The notes beneath the pieces were generated by a model. That model made no database searches and had not been told where the DNA came from. It was given only the letters and a program-made list of their open reading frames with translations. From JAFGLZ01 sp964390905 (lineage in GTDB: Bacteria > Planctomycetota > Phycisphaerae > UBA1845 > JAFGLZ01): a DNA stretch of 64,000 nucleotides. Each line of letters begins with the position of its first letter. The first letter of the stretch is position 1. The stretch spans positions 3,566 through 67,565 of the forward strand of contig CAYMLO010000039.1 of NCBI GenBank assembly GCA_964390905.1, read 5' to 3'. Below are positions 9,853 through 19,536 of this stretch, piece by piece. A program made the position numbers and the translations under genes.

Positions 9853-11013
9853 ATGCCAAGAACGCTCCGCATTGCAGCGGTTTTCATCGGGGCAATCAGC
9901 GCCCCGCTTGCGGCTGGAGAACGGAATGCGCAGGCAACGCACTTCACCTTTAAGAAACTGGGCAGGTTGATAGTGACCCCTTCAGATATGCCGAAACCGG
10001 GACCTTACTACACCACACTGGTCAGCATGAAGGACATAGCCAATTTCCCGTACGACTATGCCCTGTACTTCTCGACAGACCATGACCGCGGGAAAGGAGG
10101 CATCTGGTTGTACGTCTGTCGAGGAATTCCAACGGACGCCGCCAACTGGAAGTCCTACGGCCGAGCGGTGGCCGATGGCGACTTCGACTACATCGAGGAC
10201 AAGCCGGCGGACAACCCGATATTCGTGGATCGCACGCAGGGCAGGCAAACAGAGACACCTCATGTGAATGTCATCGACCATGTGGTCTTCATGACCTATC
10301 ACAACGCCGGCGCAGGGCACAGTCAGTCGACGCTGCTGGCCACATCGAAAGACGGCGTGAACTTCACTCGTATCAACGGCGACCGCGACTCAGTGATTCT
10401 CGACTACGACCCAAGTAAGGAGGTCGGCAACGGTCACACGGGCTACTTTCGGTGGCGAGCTAACCCATTTCCCGGCCTGGACTATCGATATGTCGGTTAC
10501 TCTCTCCACGGAGGTGGCGACGATTTCCACGGTGCCATGTGGGCATCCAACGACGCCATGAAGTGGAAGAAGATCCAGGTCTTTGATGCCCTGGAAGGGC
10601 ACGCCGTGGAAGGCAACAGAATCATCCGGCGCCGCGCGATGGACGTGAACTCCATCACCCCTCTCGGCAACGGGGAGTCCGTAGCCCTCTGTTCTGTGGG
10701 CCATCGGTCATCGGGGGGCAGGCCGCGTGTCCTTGAACTCTACGAGGTGTATCTCGCAGATGACGGCATGACGCTGACCCGTGAAAGTCGGAAGGTACTG
10801 GGGAACGGCCCATCCGGAGCGTACGATGCGGAAGAGCTGGACGGGGCCACCGCCGTCCTCATCGGTGGCACCTGGCACCTGATTTACGTCGGAACCAGCA
10901 GGAGAAGTACCCGTAACACCATCATGGCCGCGACAGGAACGCTGAACGTGTCTGCCCCCAAGAGCAAGAGGCTGGCGCCGCATCAGCGGCAACGCGACTT
11001 TCATCCGCCTTAG
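9853..11013 (+). CDS. Secreted beta-propeller protein, glycosidase-like
   Basis: ATG 9853 is chosen because AGGAAG lies upstream and a signal peptide follows (LRIAAVFIGAISAPLAAG); the open frame runs upstream to 9760 but that part is not signal-like. 386 residues. Blade-like motifs recur: YYTTLVSMKDIANFPYDYAL, LLATSKDGVNFTRING, MWASNDAMKWKKIQVFD, and GTWHLIYVGTSR. This is the pattern of five-bladed glycosidase propellers (GH43/GH32 superfamily), although invariant catalytic residues cannot be assigned by eye. It lies alone between two gaps of 298 and 242 bases, upstream of the ceramidase-like pair. Confidence 0.6.
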   Translation: MPRTLRIAAVFIGAISAPLAAGERNAQATHFTFKKLGRLIVTPSDMPKPGPYYTTLVSMKDIANFPYDYALYFSTDHDRGKGGIWLYVCRGIPTDAANWKSYGRAVADGDFDYIEDKPADNPIFVDRTQGRQTETPHVNVIDHVVFMTYHNAGAGHSQSTLLATSKDGVNFTRINGDRDSVILDYDPSKEVGNGHTGYFRWRANPFPGLDYRYVGYSLHGGGDDFHGAMWASNDAMKWKKIQVFDALEGHAVEGNRIIRRRAMDVNSITPLGNGESVALCSVGHRSSGGRPRVLELYEVYLADDGMTLTRESRKVLGNGPSGAYDAEELDGATAVLIGGTWHLIYVGTSRRSTRNTIMAATGTLNVSAPKSKRLAPHQRQRDFHPP

Positions 11014-11255
11014 CGCGCATCTCCCAGATCAGTTGAGGATCCGCATCGGGCGTGCCTTGGCGCTGCACGGAAACGGGCCGGGACGCTCGTCCCTGACGCG
11101 GATGGAGCGGAATTGGGACGTTGGACCGATGGAACGTGCGTGACCGATCTCGTGATAGGACGCTCTTGCTTGCCGTGAGTGCCCGCTTCTGTAAGCTGGT
11201 TTGCTCGCGGCAGGCAAATGGAAGACGTGGGCTTCAGCAATCGAGAGAGGCAACC

Positions 11256-12851
11256 ATGACAAACGGCATGACCACCAGGGCGGCCATCCTCGCCTTCACG
11301 GCGGTCGTCACGACACCGGGCGCCGTCCTCGCCGCCGAGGCCGGGCCCGGCGCCCTGCGTATCGGTTGGGCATCGACCAGCATCACCCCGGAGGGGCCCG
11401 TCGTCATGTCCGGCGGGAGGCGGGCGAGGATCTCCACCGGCATCATGGACCCCATCACCGTCACAGCTCTCGTTCTCGAGTCAGTCGGCAAAGACGGCAA
11501 GACGGCAGAGCTGGTCGCCCAGGTCTCCATTGATCTGAGCTCTCTCCGCGAAGACGTGATGCGCTTCATCCTGGCCAAGATGGCCGAGCGCGTGCCGGAG
11601 ATCAAACCCAGCGAACTGATCGTCTACGCGACGCACACCCATGCCGCGCCGGACAGCCGCCCGGCGCCGGCCTTGGCGGCGAAGCTCAAGACCCTCGGCA
11701 TCGAGGTGCCCGCCGCGTGGTCCTGGTGGGGCATCGACTTGGGCGTGAAGCCAACGCCGCGGGACTACGCCGAGTTTGTGGCGGAGCGGGTTGTCGATGC
11801 GGTCGAGCAGGCGTTGAAGAACCGCAAGCCCGGCGGCGTGAGCTTCGGCTTGGGCCATGCCGTGGTCGGGCACAATCGGCTGATCGTATACGACGACGGA
11901 CGAGCCAAGATGTACGGCAAGACGAATCGGGCCGACTTTAACCACGTCGAGGGATACGAGGACCATTCGGTCGGACTTCTCTATACCTACGACGCCGACG
12001 GTGAGTTGACGGGCGTGGTGATCAACCTTGCCTGCTCTTCGCAGGTGACCGAGGGGAAGAGGCGGATCAGCGCCGATTTCTGGCACGAGACCCGCGTCGA
12101 GCTGCACAAACGGCTGGGCGAGTCGCTCTACATCCTGCCACAGCTCGCCGCCGCGGGCGACCAATCGCCGCACCTGCTCGTCGACCGCCGGGCCGAGGAG
12201 CGCATGCAGAAGATCACCGGGCACAACCTCCGGCAGCAGATCGCCGTGCGGATCGCCGATGCCGTCACGTCCGTCCTGCCCTACATGAAAGACCACATCG
12301 AGACGAACCCCCTGCTCGCTCACCGTGTGGAGCAGGTCGAGTTGACTCGACTGCGCGTTACGGAAGAAGAGCTGGACAAGGCGCGGCGGGATTTCGATCG
12401 GCTGCTGGCTCAGTACATGAAGATGCGTCAAGAGATCGAGGCGGAACCGGAGCGAAAGCAGAAGGCGGGCTGGCAGAATAGGATTACCCCGGTCTTCTGG
12501 GACCTGCGCCGGGCATACCGCGTGCTGGCCCCGCATGAACGGCAACAGCGTACCGTGTCGGTCCCCGTGCACGTCGTCCGGATCGGCGAGATGGCCATGG
12601 CGACGAACCCATTCGAACTCTACCTCGATTTCGGTATGCAGATCAAGGCGCGCAGCAAGGCGGTGCAGACGTTCACGGTCGAGCTGGCCAACGGATGCTA
12701 TGGGTACCTTCCGACGAAACGTTCGGTGGCGGGCGGTGCCTACGGCGCCATTCCCGCGAGCAACGAAGTCGGACCCGAGGGGGGCCGGGAACTGGTCGAA
12801 CGGACCCTCGAGTTGATCGCCTCGCTTTGGGCGGAGAAACTAGCGAGATGA
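11256..12851 (+). CDS. Neutral ceramidase-like exported hydrolase (paralogue 2, first of a tandem pair)
   Basis: Start ATG 11256 follows a GAGAGAGG site and begins a signal peptide (MTTRAAILAFTAVVTTPGAVLAAEA). 531 residues. The ceramidase signature residues are present: IGWASTSITPEG near the N-terminus, THTH at His127/His129, GHAVVGHNR, and GDQSPH with Ser304. An inserted helical segment (about residues 350-420, Glu/Lys/Arg-rich) separates the core from the C-terminal ATNPFELYLDFGMQIKARS block. The stop codon overlaps the next start as ATGA, so the two paralogues are very probably translationally coupled. The natural substrate of this planctomycete branch is not known. Confidence 0.82.
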   Translation: MTNGMTTRAAILAFTAVVTTPGAVLAAEAGPGALRIGWASTSITPEGPVVMSGGRRARISTGIMDPITVTALVLESVGKDGKTAELVAQVSIDLSSLREDVMRFILAKMAERVPEIKPSELIVYATHTHAAPDSRPAPALAAKLKTLGIEVPAAWSWWGIDLGVKPTPRDYAEFVAERVVDAVEQALKNRKPGGVSFGLGHAVVGHNRLIVYDDGRAKMYGKTNRADFNHVEGYEDHSVGLLYTYDADGELTGVVINLACSSQVTEGKRRISADFWHETRVELHKRLGESLYILPQLAAAGDQSPHLLVDRRAEERMQKITGHNLRQQIAVRIADAVTSVLPYMKDHIETNPLLAHRVEQVELTRLRVTEEELDKARRDFDRLLAQYMKMRQEIEAEPERKQKAGWQNRITPVFWDLRRAYRVLAPHERQQRTVSVPVHVVRIGEMAMATNPFELYLDFGMQIKARSKAVQTFTVELANGCYGYLPTKRSVAGGAYGAIPASNEVGPEGGRELVERTLELIASLWAEKLAR

Positions 12852-14428
12852 TTACCAAGACAGCCATCCTTGCTCTGACGGCAATCGTCATGACGCCGTG
12901 CGCCGTCCTCGCCGCCGACGCCGGGCCCGGCGCCCTGCGCATCGGTTGGGCATCGACGAGCATAACCCCGGAGAAGCGCGTCATCATGTCCGGAGGGTCG
13001 CGGGCGAGGCTCTCCACCGGCGTGATGGACCCGCTCACGGCCACGGCGCTCGTCTTGGAATCCGGCGGGCACGGCAGGACGGCGGAGCGAGTCGTCCTGG
13101 CCTCCGTCGACTTGGGCTCTGTCCACAAGGACATGCTCGACCGTGTCGTGGAGATACTGCGGGAGCGGGTGCCGCAGATCGACCCCCGCAACGTCATCAT
13201 CAACGGGACGCACACCCATGCCGCGGTGGAACGTCGGAAGGACCCCGTGATCGTCGAGAAGTTCGCGGAGCTCGGCATCGAGGTCCCGCTCGAGTGGTCG
13301 TGGTGGGGCATGGATTTGGGCGTAAAGCCGTCGCCGTTTGAGTACGCCGAGTTCGCGTCTGGGCGAATTGCCGATGCGATCGAACAAGCATGGCAGAACC
13401 GCAAGCCCGGCGGCGTGAGCTTCGGTCTGGGGCATGCCGTGGTCGGGCACAATCGGTTGATCGCCTACGACGACGGGCGATCCAAGATGTACGGCAAGAC
13501 GAATCGAGCCAACTTCAGCCACGTCGAAGGGTGCGAGGCCCACTCGGTCGGGCTTCTGTACACCTACAGCGCCAGCGGCGAGCTGACCGGCGTGGTGGTC
13601 AACATCGCCTGCCCGGCACAGGTGAGTGAGGGGGGGACGCTGATTACCGCCGATTATTGGCACGAGACCCGCACTGAGCTTCGCAAACGCCTGGGCGAGT
13701 CGCTCTACGTTCTGCCGCAGATCGCCGCCGCGGGCGACCAATCGCCGCACCTGCTCGTCGACCGGCGGGCCGAGGAGCGCATGCAGAAGATCACCGGGCG
13801 GAATCGCCGAGAGGAGATCGCCGCGCGCATCGCCGATGCCGTCACGTCGGTCCTGCCCTTCATGAAGGAGCACGTCGATTGGAGCCCCGTGCTCGCCCAC
13901 CGCATGGAGCAGATCGAGTTGACCCGGCGGCGCGTGACGAAGGAGGAGGTGGAGAGTAAGGCACGGCGGGATTTCGAAGAACTTCTGGCCCAGTACACCA
14001 AGATGCGTCGAGAGCTTGAGGAGCACCCGGAGCGCAAGCAGAAGGCCAACTGGTACAAGGACATCACCCGAGTCTATTGGCATTTGGCCAGGGCAATCCG
14101 ATTCATGAACCGCTACGAGCTGCAGTATACGGATCCGAAGATGTCGGTGCCCATCCACGTGATCCGGATCGGGGACATGGCCATCGCCACGAATCCGTTC
14201 GAGCTCTATCTGGACTACGGCATGCAGATCAAGGCTCGCAGCAAGGCCGTGCAAACGCTCACCGTCCAGCTTGCCAACGGGTATTACCGATACCTTCCCA
14301 CGAAACGTTCGGTGGCGGGCGGCGCGTACGGCGCCATCCCCGAGAGCAACGAAGCCGACCCGGAAGGCGGTCGCCAGCTGGTTGAGCGAACGTTGAAACT
14401 GATCGAATCGCTCTGGGCGGAGAAGTGA
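12848..14428 (+). CDS. Neutral ceramidase-like exported hydrolase (paralogue 3, second of a tandem pair)
   Basis: It begins at ATG 12848, overlapping the stop of the preceding gene by four bases (ATGA); GGAG lies 11 bases upstream inside that gene. 526 residues with a signal peptide nearly identical to its neighbour (ITKTAILALTAIVMTPCAVLAADA). The same catalytic landmarks are present: THTH at His122/His124, GHAVVGHNR, and GDQSPH with Ser299. Long stretches match paralogue 2 at protein and DNA level, including the 3' end, so this is a tandem duplication. A difference lies after the THTH motif, where paralogue 2 has an Arg/Pro/Ala-rich loop and this one has charged residues. That may alter substrate access. 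Confidence 0.82.
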   Translation: MITKTAILALTAIVMTPCAVLAADAGPGALRIGWASTSITPEKRVIMSGGSRARLSTGVMDPLTATALVLESGGHGRTAERVVLASVDLGSVHKDMLDRVVEILRERVPQIDPRNVIINGTHTHAAVERRKDPVIVEKFAELGIEVPLEWSWWGMDLGVKPSPFEYAEFASGRIADAIEQAWQNRKPGGVSFGLGHAVVGHNRLIAYDDGRSKMYGKTNRANFSHVEGCEAHSVGLLYTYSASGELTGVVVNIACPAQVSEGGTLITADYWHETRTELRKRLGESLYVLPQIAAAGDQSPHLLVDRRAEERMQKITGRNRREEIAARIADAVTSVLPFMKEHVDWSPVLAHRMEQIELTRRRVTKEEVESKARRDFEELLAQYTKMRRELEEHPERKQKANWYKDITRVYWHLARAIRFMNRYELQYTDPKMSVPIHVIRIGDMAIATNPFELYLDYGMQIKARSKAVQTLTVQLANGYYRYLPTKRSVAGGAYGAIPESNEADPEGGRQLVERTLKLIESLWAEK

Positions 14429-14794
14429 GCAGGCTCAACCCAGAATCGCCGGGCCCCAGATCGTCCGCCGCCGCCCGCGCGACATCGTCCTGTCGGTTGA
14501 ATGCGGCTCGTTGAACGAAGCGGAACGAAGCATCGATTACCTTGAGGGGTCGCTGAATCAGGCCTCATCAACCCGCCGATCTTCCTTATGATTGGGCGCC
14601 TCGTCGGCGCTTCCTTGCGCTTGAATCGCCATCCAGTTTCTGGTTGGATCAGTAGGTATCACAGGCCGTCGTTGCGGACATGGTCCGGCACGCGTCAGCT
14701 CGGAACCATCATCCGCGACGCTGTTCGAGAAGGCAGAGCGGTCTATGAACGAGCAGCCTGAACTCCGAGCCCAGGCACTGGAAGGCCAATAGCC
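14429..14794. other. 366-base gap between the ceramidase-like pair and the HzsA-like gene
   Basis: No convincing gene is seen here. A 15-codon reading frame (ATG 14745 to TAG 14792) ends two bases before the HzsA-like start codon; it could be a leader peptide or chance. The longer minus-strand frame crossing this gap has no matching protein features. I see no convincing promoter hexamers. Confidence 0.4.
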
Positions 14795-17350
14795 ATGCAG
14801 CAGCGCAAGGCGATTTCGATTGTCTTGGCATTGTCCGGACTCGTCGCAACGGCTCCGGGCGGCGCTGCGCGGGCGGGTGAGGCCATCCGGCCGAAGCCTG
14901 CACCCTCCGGGCTCGTGGCCAAGGCCCTGCGGGCGATGGACGGTGCTGAGGAGATCGTCTTCGTTGTCCGCGATCTCTGTTCTGCTTACCAATGGTACGC
15001 GACCTTTGGCGAGTATGCTGACGAAGAGAAGTTCATCCATGCCCCGGACGGGTCGCGGCTGTGCAAGCTGAACCTGCGCAGCCGGCAACTCACGGTGCTG
15101 CTGGACGACCCCAAGGGCGGATTCCGCGATCCTCGCGTGCACTACGACGGCGACAGAATTCTCTTTGCCTATCGAAAGGGCGGCACGCATCATTACCATC
15201 TCTGTGAAATCAACGTCGACGGAAGCGGCTTGAGGCAACTGACCTTCGGAGACTGCGATGACGTCGATCCGGCTTACCTGCCCGATGGCGGCATCATCTT
15301 TGCGTCGAGCCGGTGCAACCGTTTCATAGCCTGCAATCGTGTACCGACGGCCATTCTCTACCGGATGGATGCGGACGGCGGCAACATACTACGTCTCTCC
15401 GCAAACGCCATCCCCGACGATCGGCCGGCCGTGTTGCCGGATGGGCGAATCGTCTACACGCGGTGGGACTACACGGATCGTGACCCGGAGAAATTCCGCG
15501 ACTTGTGGGTCATGAATCCCGACGGCACCGGACAGATGGTGCTCTTCGGCGGGGTGGGGCGGCCTTACCCGGACTTCTTCGCCAAGTGCGATGCCCTGCC
15601 GATCCCCGGCGCGGACGACAAGGTCGTGTCGGTGTTCTCGCCGGCGTTCGGTCGTCGCGAGAACGCCGGGAACGTGATGGTTGTCGACCTCAGGACGGGG
15701 CCGGGCGATTGGCCCGCGGCCAGGCAGATCAGCCCTGACTTGCCGAAGCTGGGGTGGAGCATCGGCTCAGGGCGCGGGCACGTCGGATTTCGAGATCCGT
15801 ATCCGCTGTCCGAGGACTGCTTTCTTGTCGCCAGGGACAAGCGCCTTCTGATCCTCGACGACAGCGGGAGGACCGAGGAGTTCTATCAAGCGGACAAGAT
15901 GGTCCACGATCCGCGAGTGATCCGCCCTCGGGCGCGCGAACCGGTGATTGCCGCTCGCATCGATCTGCGGAAGACCACGGGGCAACTCGTTCTGACTGAC
16001 GTCTACCGCGGGCGCAACATGGCTGGGGTCAAGCCTGGAACGATCAGGAAGCTCCTGGTGCTCGAAGACCTGCCCAAGCCGGGCAGCAAGCACGGACTCG
16101 CCGGCTTTCACGGGGGGTATCTCACACTCCGCGGGGTTCTGGGCACCGTTCCTGTCGAGCCGGACGGATCGGCTTCGTTCGAGGTCCCGGCGCTGCGGGC
16201 CGTTTACTTCGTGGCGCTCGACGAAAAGGGCCTGGCCGTGAAGCGGATGCAGAACTTCACGATGGTGATGCCCGGCGAAACCCAAGGGTGCGTGGGCTGC
16301 CACGAGCCTCGCACGGGGGCCCCTAGCAGCCAATTGAACAGAGGCCGCTTGATGGCGTTGAAGCGTCCACCAAGCCCAATCGAGCCCTTCGCGGACATGC
16401 CCGACGTGTTCGACTATCCACGCGACATCCAGCCGATCTGGGACAGGCATTGCGTGGCCTGCCACAGCGCCGAGAAGCCGTTGGGACGCGTCGTGCTGAC
16501 GGTGGACAACAACGAGTGGTTCACGCAGAGCTTCTCGGCGTTGTTGGCGTACGATCAGGTCAGCCAGTGCACCAGTTGGGGGGAAGACGGTGACCATCCC
16601 CCTTACGGCTTCGGGACTGGGGCCAGCCCGCTGATGCAGAAGATCGACGGCAGCCATTACGAAGCGAAACTGACGAGCAAGGAACACGACAGGGTGCGGC
16701 TGTGGATTGAATCGGGCGCAGCCTTCACCGGGACGTATGCCGTGTACAACCACGCGGAGAACGCGGTCGCAACGCCCCTCATCGTTTCGAAGCCCGTGTT
16801 GGGGAAACCCGTCGGGCCCATCGTCGAGAGACGCTGCCTGACGTGTCACGGGTCGGTCGCCAACTTGGGGCGACGCGGCCGGCAGCAAAGGGATGACAAA
16901 TGGACCAACGGCAAGCCGCCGGAATGGCTCAACTATCCGTTGTACTGCTGGAATCTGTATAACCTGTCGCATCCGGCCAAGTCGATGATTCTTCGGGCAT
17001 CGTTGTCCAGGAAGGCGGGCGGCTACGCGTGGTGCAAGGGGAAGGACGGTCGGCCCACCGCGACCTTCGGCGATACCAAGGATCCCGACTACGAGGCCAT
17101 CCTTCGGGCCATCGAGGCGGCCAAGGTGCGTCAGCAGAGGTATGGCCGACCCGACCTCCCCGGCTTCCGTCCCGGCGATTACTATGTCCGCTGGATGAAG
17201 CGTTTCGGCATTCTGCCCGAGCGCTTCGACCCGGCCAAAGACCCCATCGACCCTTACGAGACGGACCGGGCATATTGGCGTTCGCAGTGGCATCGTCCGC
17301 CCGTGGGCCGAACCGCCTCCGGAGTGAGTTTCGTGCCCGGTGAAGGATGA
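14795..17350 (+). CDS. HzsA-like (hydrazine synthase alpha-related) exported triheme cytochrome c
   Basis: 851 residues with a signal peptide (ISIVLALSGLVATAPGGAARA). Residues about 40-380 form a TolB/WD-like propeller (phrases such as VHYDGDRILFAYRKGG and LPDGGIIFASSR), followed by a beta-rich middle part. Three haem c attachment motifs are present: CVGCH at Cys499, CVACH at Cys553 inside a PSCyt-type 'IQPIWDRHCVACHS' block, and CLTCH at Cys681. The architecture matches the widespread planctomycete relatives of hydrazine synthase subunit alpha. There are no hzsB/hzsC partners and nothing else suggesting anammox, so hydrazine synthesis should not be assumed. It probably carries out electron transfer or redox chemistry in the periplasm. 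A second homologue lies at 19537. Confidence 0.82.
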   Translation: MQQRKAISIVLALSGLVATAPGGAARAGEAIRPKPAPSGLVAKALRAMDGAEEIVFVVRDLCSAYQWYATFGEYADEEKFIHAPDGSRLCKLNLRSRQLTVLLDDPKGGFRDPRVHYDGDRILFAYRKGGTHHYHLCEINVDGSGLRQLTFGDCDDVDPAYLPDGGIIFASSRCNRFIACNRVPTAILYRMDADGGNILRLSANAIPDDRPAVLPDGRIVYTRWDYTDRDPEKFRDLWVMNPDGTGQMVLFGGVGRPYPDFFAKCDALPIPGADDKVVSVFSPAFGRRENAGNVMVVDLRTGPGDWPAARQISPDLPKLGWSIGSGRGHVGFRDPYPLSEDCFLVARDKRLLILDDSGRTEEFYQADKMVHDPRVIRPRAREPVIAARIDLRKTTGQLVLTDVYRGRNMAGVKPGTIRKLLVLEDLPKPGSKHGLAGFHGGYLTLRGVLGTVPVEPDGSASFEVPALRAVYFVALDEKGLAVKRMQNFTMVMPGETQGCVGCHEPRTGAPSSQLNRGRLMALKRPPSPIEPFADMPDVFDYPRDIQPIWDRHCVACHSAEKPLGRVVLTVDNNEWFTQSFSALLAYDQVSQCTSWGEDGDHPPYGFGTGASPLMQKIDGSHYEAKLTSKEHDRVRLWIESGAAFTGTYAVYNHAENAVATPLIVSKPVLGKPVGPIVERRCLTCHGSVANLGRRGRQQRDDKWTNGKPPEWLNYPLYCWNLYNLSHPAKSMILRASLSRKAGGYAWCKGKDGRPTATFGDTKDPDYEAILRAIEAAKVRQQRYGRPDLPGFRPGDYYVRWMKRFGILPERFDPAKDPIDPYETDRAYWRSQWHRPPVGRTASGVSFVPGEG

Positions 17351-17440
17351 CGTCGACCGTTCACCGCAGTCTTACATGGGGTTGTCGGTAGGGGGGCTCC
17401 ATGTCCTCAGTCGCGACGCCTGGTATGGAAAGGAGACGTC

Positions 17441-19495
17441 TTGGTGCTACAAGTGCTTTGTGCGTTCGCTCTGGTCGCCGCCGTCGGCAGCAGTGCGCCG
17501 GCCGACGGGACGAAGAAGGACGAGACGCGGTATCGCATCCAGAAGGACATCTCGTACCTGGAGGAAGGCAGCAAGGCCAGCCCGTACCAGCTTGAGCGCT
17601 CCCGTCTGGATCTCTATTACCCGGAGAACAAGACCGACTTCGCAACCGTAGTCTGGTTCCATGGCGGAGGACTCACCGGGGGCAGCCGGCACATTCCTGC
17701 GGGCCTCAAGGATCAGGGCATTGCCGTCGTCGCCGCCAACTACCGACTGCACCCGAAGGTTACCTGTCCGGCTTACCTACAGGACGCAGCCGCGGCTGTC
17801 GCATGGACCTTCCGGAACATCGAGAAGCACGGCGGCGATCCCGCCAAGATCTTTGTGTCGGGCCATTCTGCCGGCGGGTACTTGACGAGCATGATCGGGA
17901 TCGACAAACGCTGGCTGGCCGAGTACGACATCGACGCCGATCGGATCGCCGGACTCATCCCGCTCAGCGGCCACACGATCACCCACATGACCGTGCGAAA
18001 GGAAAGGGGAATCCCCAAGACTCAGCCGCTGGTGGACGCGTTCGCGCCGCTCTACCATGTCCGCCCCGATGCGCCGCCGATCCTCCTGATCACGGGCGAC
18101 CGCGAGATGGAGATGCTGGGCCGTTACGAGGAAAACGCCTACTTCATGCGGATGCTCAGAGTCGTCGGTCACAAGGACGTCACGCTGCATGAGCTTCAAG
18201 GCCACGGTCACGGGATGGTCGCGCCGGCCATGTCGCCGATGCTGAGGTGGTTGCGGGCAAGAGCGAGTTGCGCAGGGGCGAAGGCTATGGACGGCGTCAC
18301 GGACGGACAACTCTACGCCAAGGTCGAGGAAGCGTGGCGGGCAACCTGGGATCGATTCTACGACGAGCGGACGCACCTGTTCTATGACCGCGTTTGCAGC
18401 TATGACGCGGCCAAGCGTCTGGCCTATCTGCCTACCCCCAAAGAGATTCACCGGCAGTACCCGAACCGCAACGGGTGGGGAACGGGCATGGAAGACTGCG
18501 CGATCAGCGCGGGGGTGATCCTGTCGATGATCTGTGACCGTTTCGCGGTGACCGGGGACCGCGGGCTCCGGGCGGCGGCGGAGAAGGTCTTCGCCGGGAT
18601 GGTGTTGCTGGGGACGCTCAGTCCGTCGAAGGGCTTCGTGATCCGTGGGGTGTGCCCGGCCGACGGCCGATCGCACTACTGCGAGAGCTCTCGCGATCAG
18701 TACACCTGGTACGTCTACGGGCTGTGGCGATACTACCACTCCCCGCTTTCCACGGCTGCGGAGAAGGCCAAGATGCGCGAGATCATCTCCGCGATCTGCG
18801 CCCGCATGGACCGCAACGTCGTGGCGAAGCATGACTACCACATCGGCAGGGAGGACGGTACCTTCGACGGCCTCGTAGACAAGATGTGGAACAATGAGGC
18901 ACACGAAATCGCACGGCTGCCCATGATCTACGCCATCGGCGCGGACCTGACCGGGGCGAGTCGCTGGCGCGATGCCGCCAGGAGGCTCAGTCCCGAGGCG
19001 GCCGCCCAATCGGCGGAGAAATCGACGACGATTCTCTACGCCATGCTGCAGCAGCAGGTCTCGCTCGAGGCGCTCTACGAACTGGAGGAGTCCTCGCAGC
19101 TCAAGGCGAAGTGGCTGGCGTGTATGCGTTTGACGGCTGGTCGCGCGGAGGCCGGGTGTCTGTATGGTCGCGGGTATCGGGTGCAGGATCTGGGGAAGCT
19201 CAACATGGATTGGCGGACTTGGCCGATCAGGGAGTCTCGCGGCTACCGGATCCCGACCCTGCCGGAAGTCTGCAAGCGTGAGGACCGTACGATTCGTCAA
19301 CCCGCCGAGGCGGCCTTGGTGCAGCTCCTCCTTCCCCGTCCACGCTTGACGTCGAAGCAGCTTGCGGCGATCAGACGGGCCATCGCCCAAGTCGACTATT
19401 CGAAGATCATCACGTACGGGTTGTACTACACGCAGGCCGTGTATTGGCGAGGCGTACGTCTCGGTGTGTTCGAGCTGCCGAGGGACCGGCGATAG
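17441..19495 (+). CDS. Secreted BD-FAE-type esterase fused to an (alpha/alpha) toroid domain
   Basis: The start is unusual: TTG at 17441 or GTG at 17444, with AGGAG five and eight bases upstream respectively. 684 residues. After a signal peptide (VLCAFALVAAVGSSAPADG), residues 30-270 are an alpha/beta hydrolase of the BD-FAE/acetyl-feruloyl esterase type: oxyanion HGGGLTGGS, nucleophile Ser143 in GHSAGG, Asp220 in ITGDRE, and His255 or His257 in GHGHGM. Residues 290-684 are helical, with repeated hairpins and conserved Asn-Gly/Trp-Gly motifs, and look like an (alpha/alpha) barrel of uncertain function. The domain pairing suggests removal of ester decorations together with binding or cleavage of the sugar chain. 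It lies between the two HzsA-like genes, 90 and 41 bases away. Confidence 0.78.
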   Translation: MVLQVLCAFALVAAVGSSAPADGTKKDETRYRIQKDISYLEEGSKASPYQLERSRLDLYYPENKTDFATVVWFHGGGLTGGSRHIPAGLKDQGIAVVAANYRLHPKVTCPAYLQDAAAAVAWTFRNIEKHGGDPAKIFVSGHSAGGYLTSMIGIDKRWLAEYDIDADRIAGLIPLSGHTITHMTVRKERGIPKTQPLVDAFAPLYHVRPDAPPILLITGDREMEMLGRYEENAYFMRMLRVVGHKDVTLHELQGHGHGMVAPAMSPMLRWLRARASCAGAKAMDGVTDGQLYAKVEEAWRATWDRFYDERTHLFYDRVCSYDAAKRLAYLPTPKEIHRQYPNRNGWGTGMEDCAISAGVILSMICDRFAVTGDRGLRAAAEKVFAGMVLLGTLSPSKGFVIRGVCPADGRSHYCESSRDQYTWYVYGLWRYYHSPLSTAAEKAKMREIISAICARMDRNVVAKHDYHIGREDGTFDGLVDKMWNNEAHEIARLPMIYAIGADLTGASRWRDAARRLSPEAAAQSAEKSTTILYAMLQQQVSLEALYELEESSQLKAKWLACMRLTAGRAEAGCLYGRGYRVQDLGKLNMDWRTWPIRESRGYRIPTLPEVCKREDRTIRQPAEAALVQLLLPRPRLTSKQLAAIRRAIAQVDYSKIITYGLYYTQAVYWRGVRLGVFELPRDRR

Positions 19496-19536
19496 GGTGT
19501 ATATGGGGGGACTGCAGGCTGTTGCAGGAGTACTGC

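Noticed and set aside
15767..17293. A 508-codon minus-strand frame opposite the HzsA-like gene
   Set aside because: The sense strand carries three CxxCH motifs and a signal peptide; the antisense frame has no protein features.
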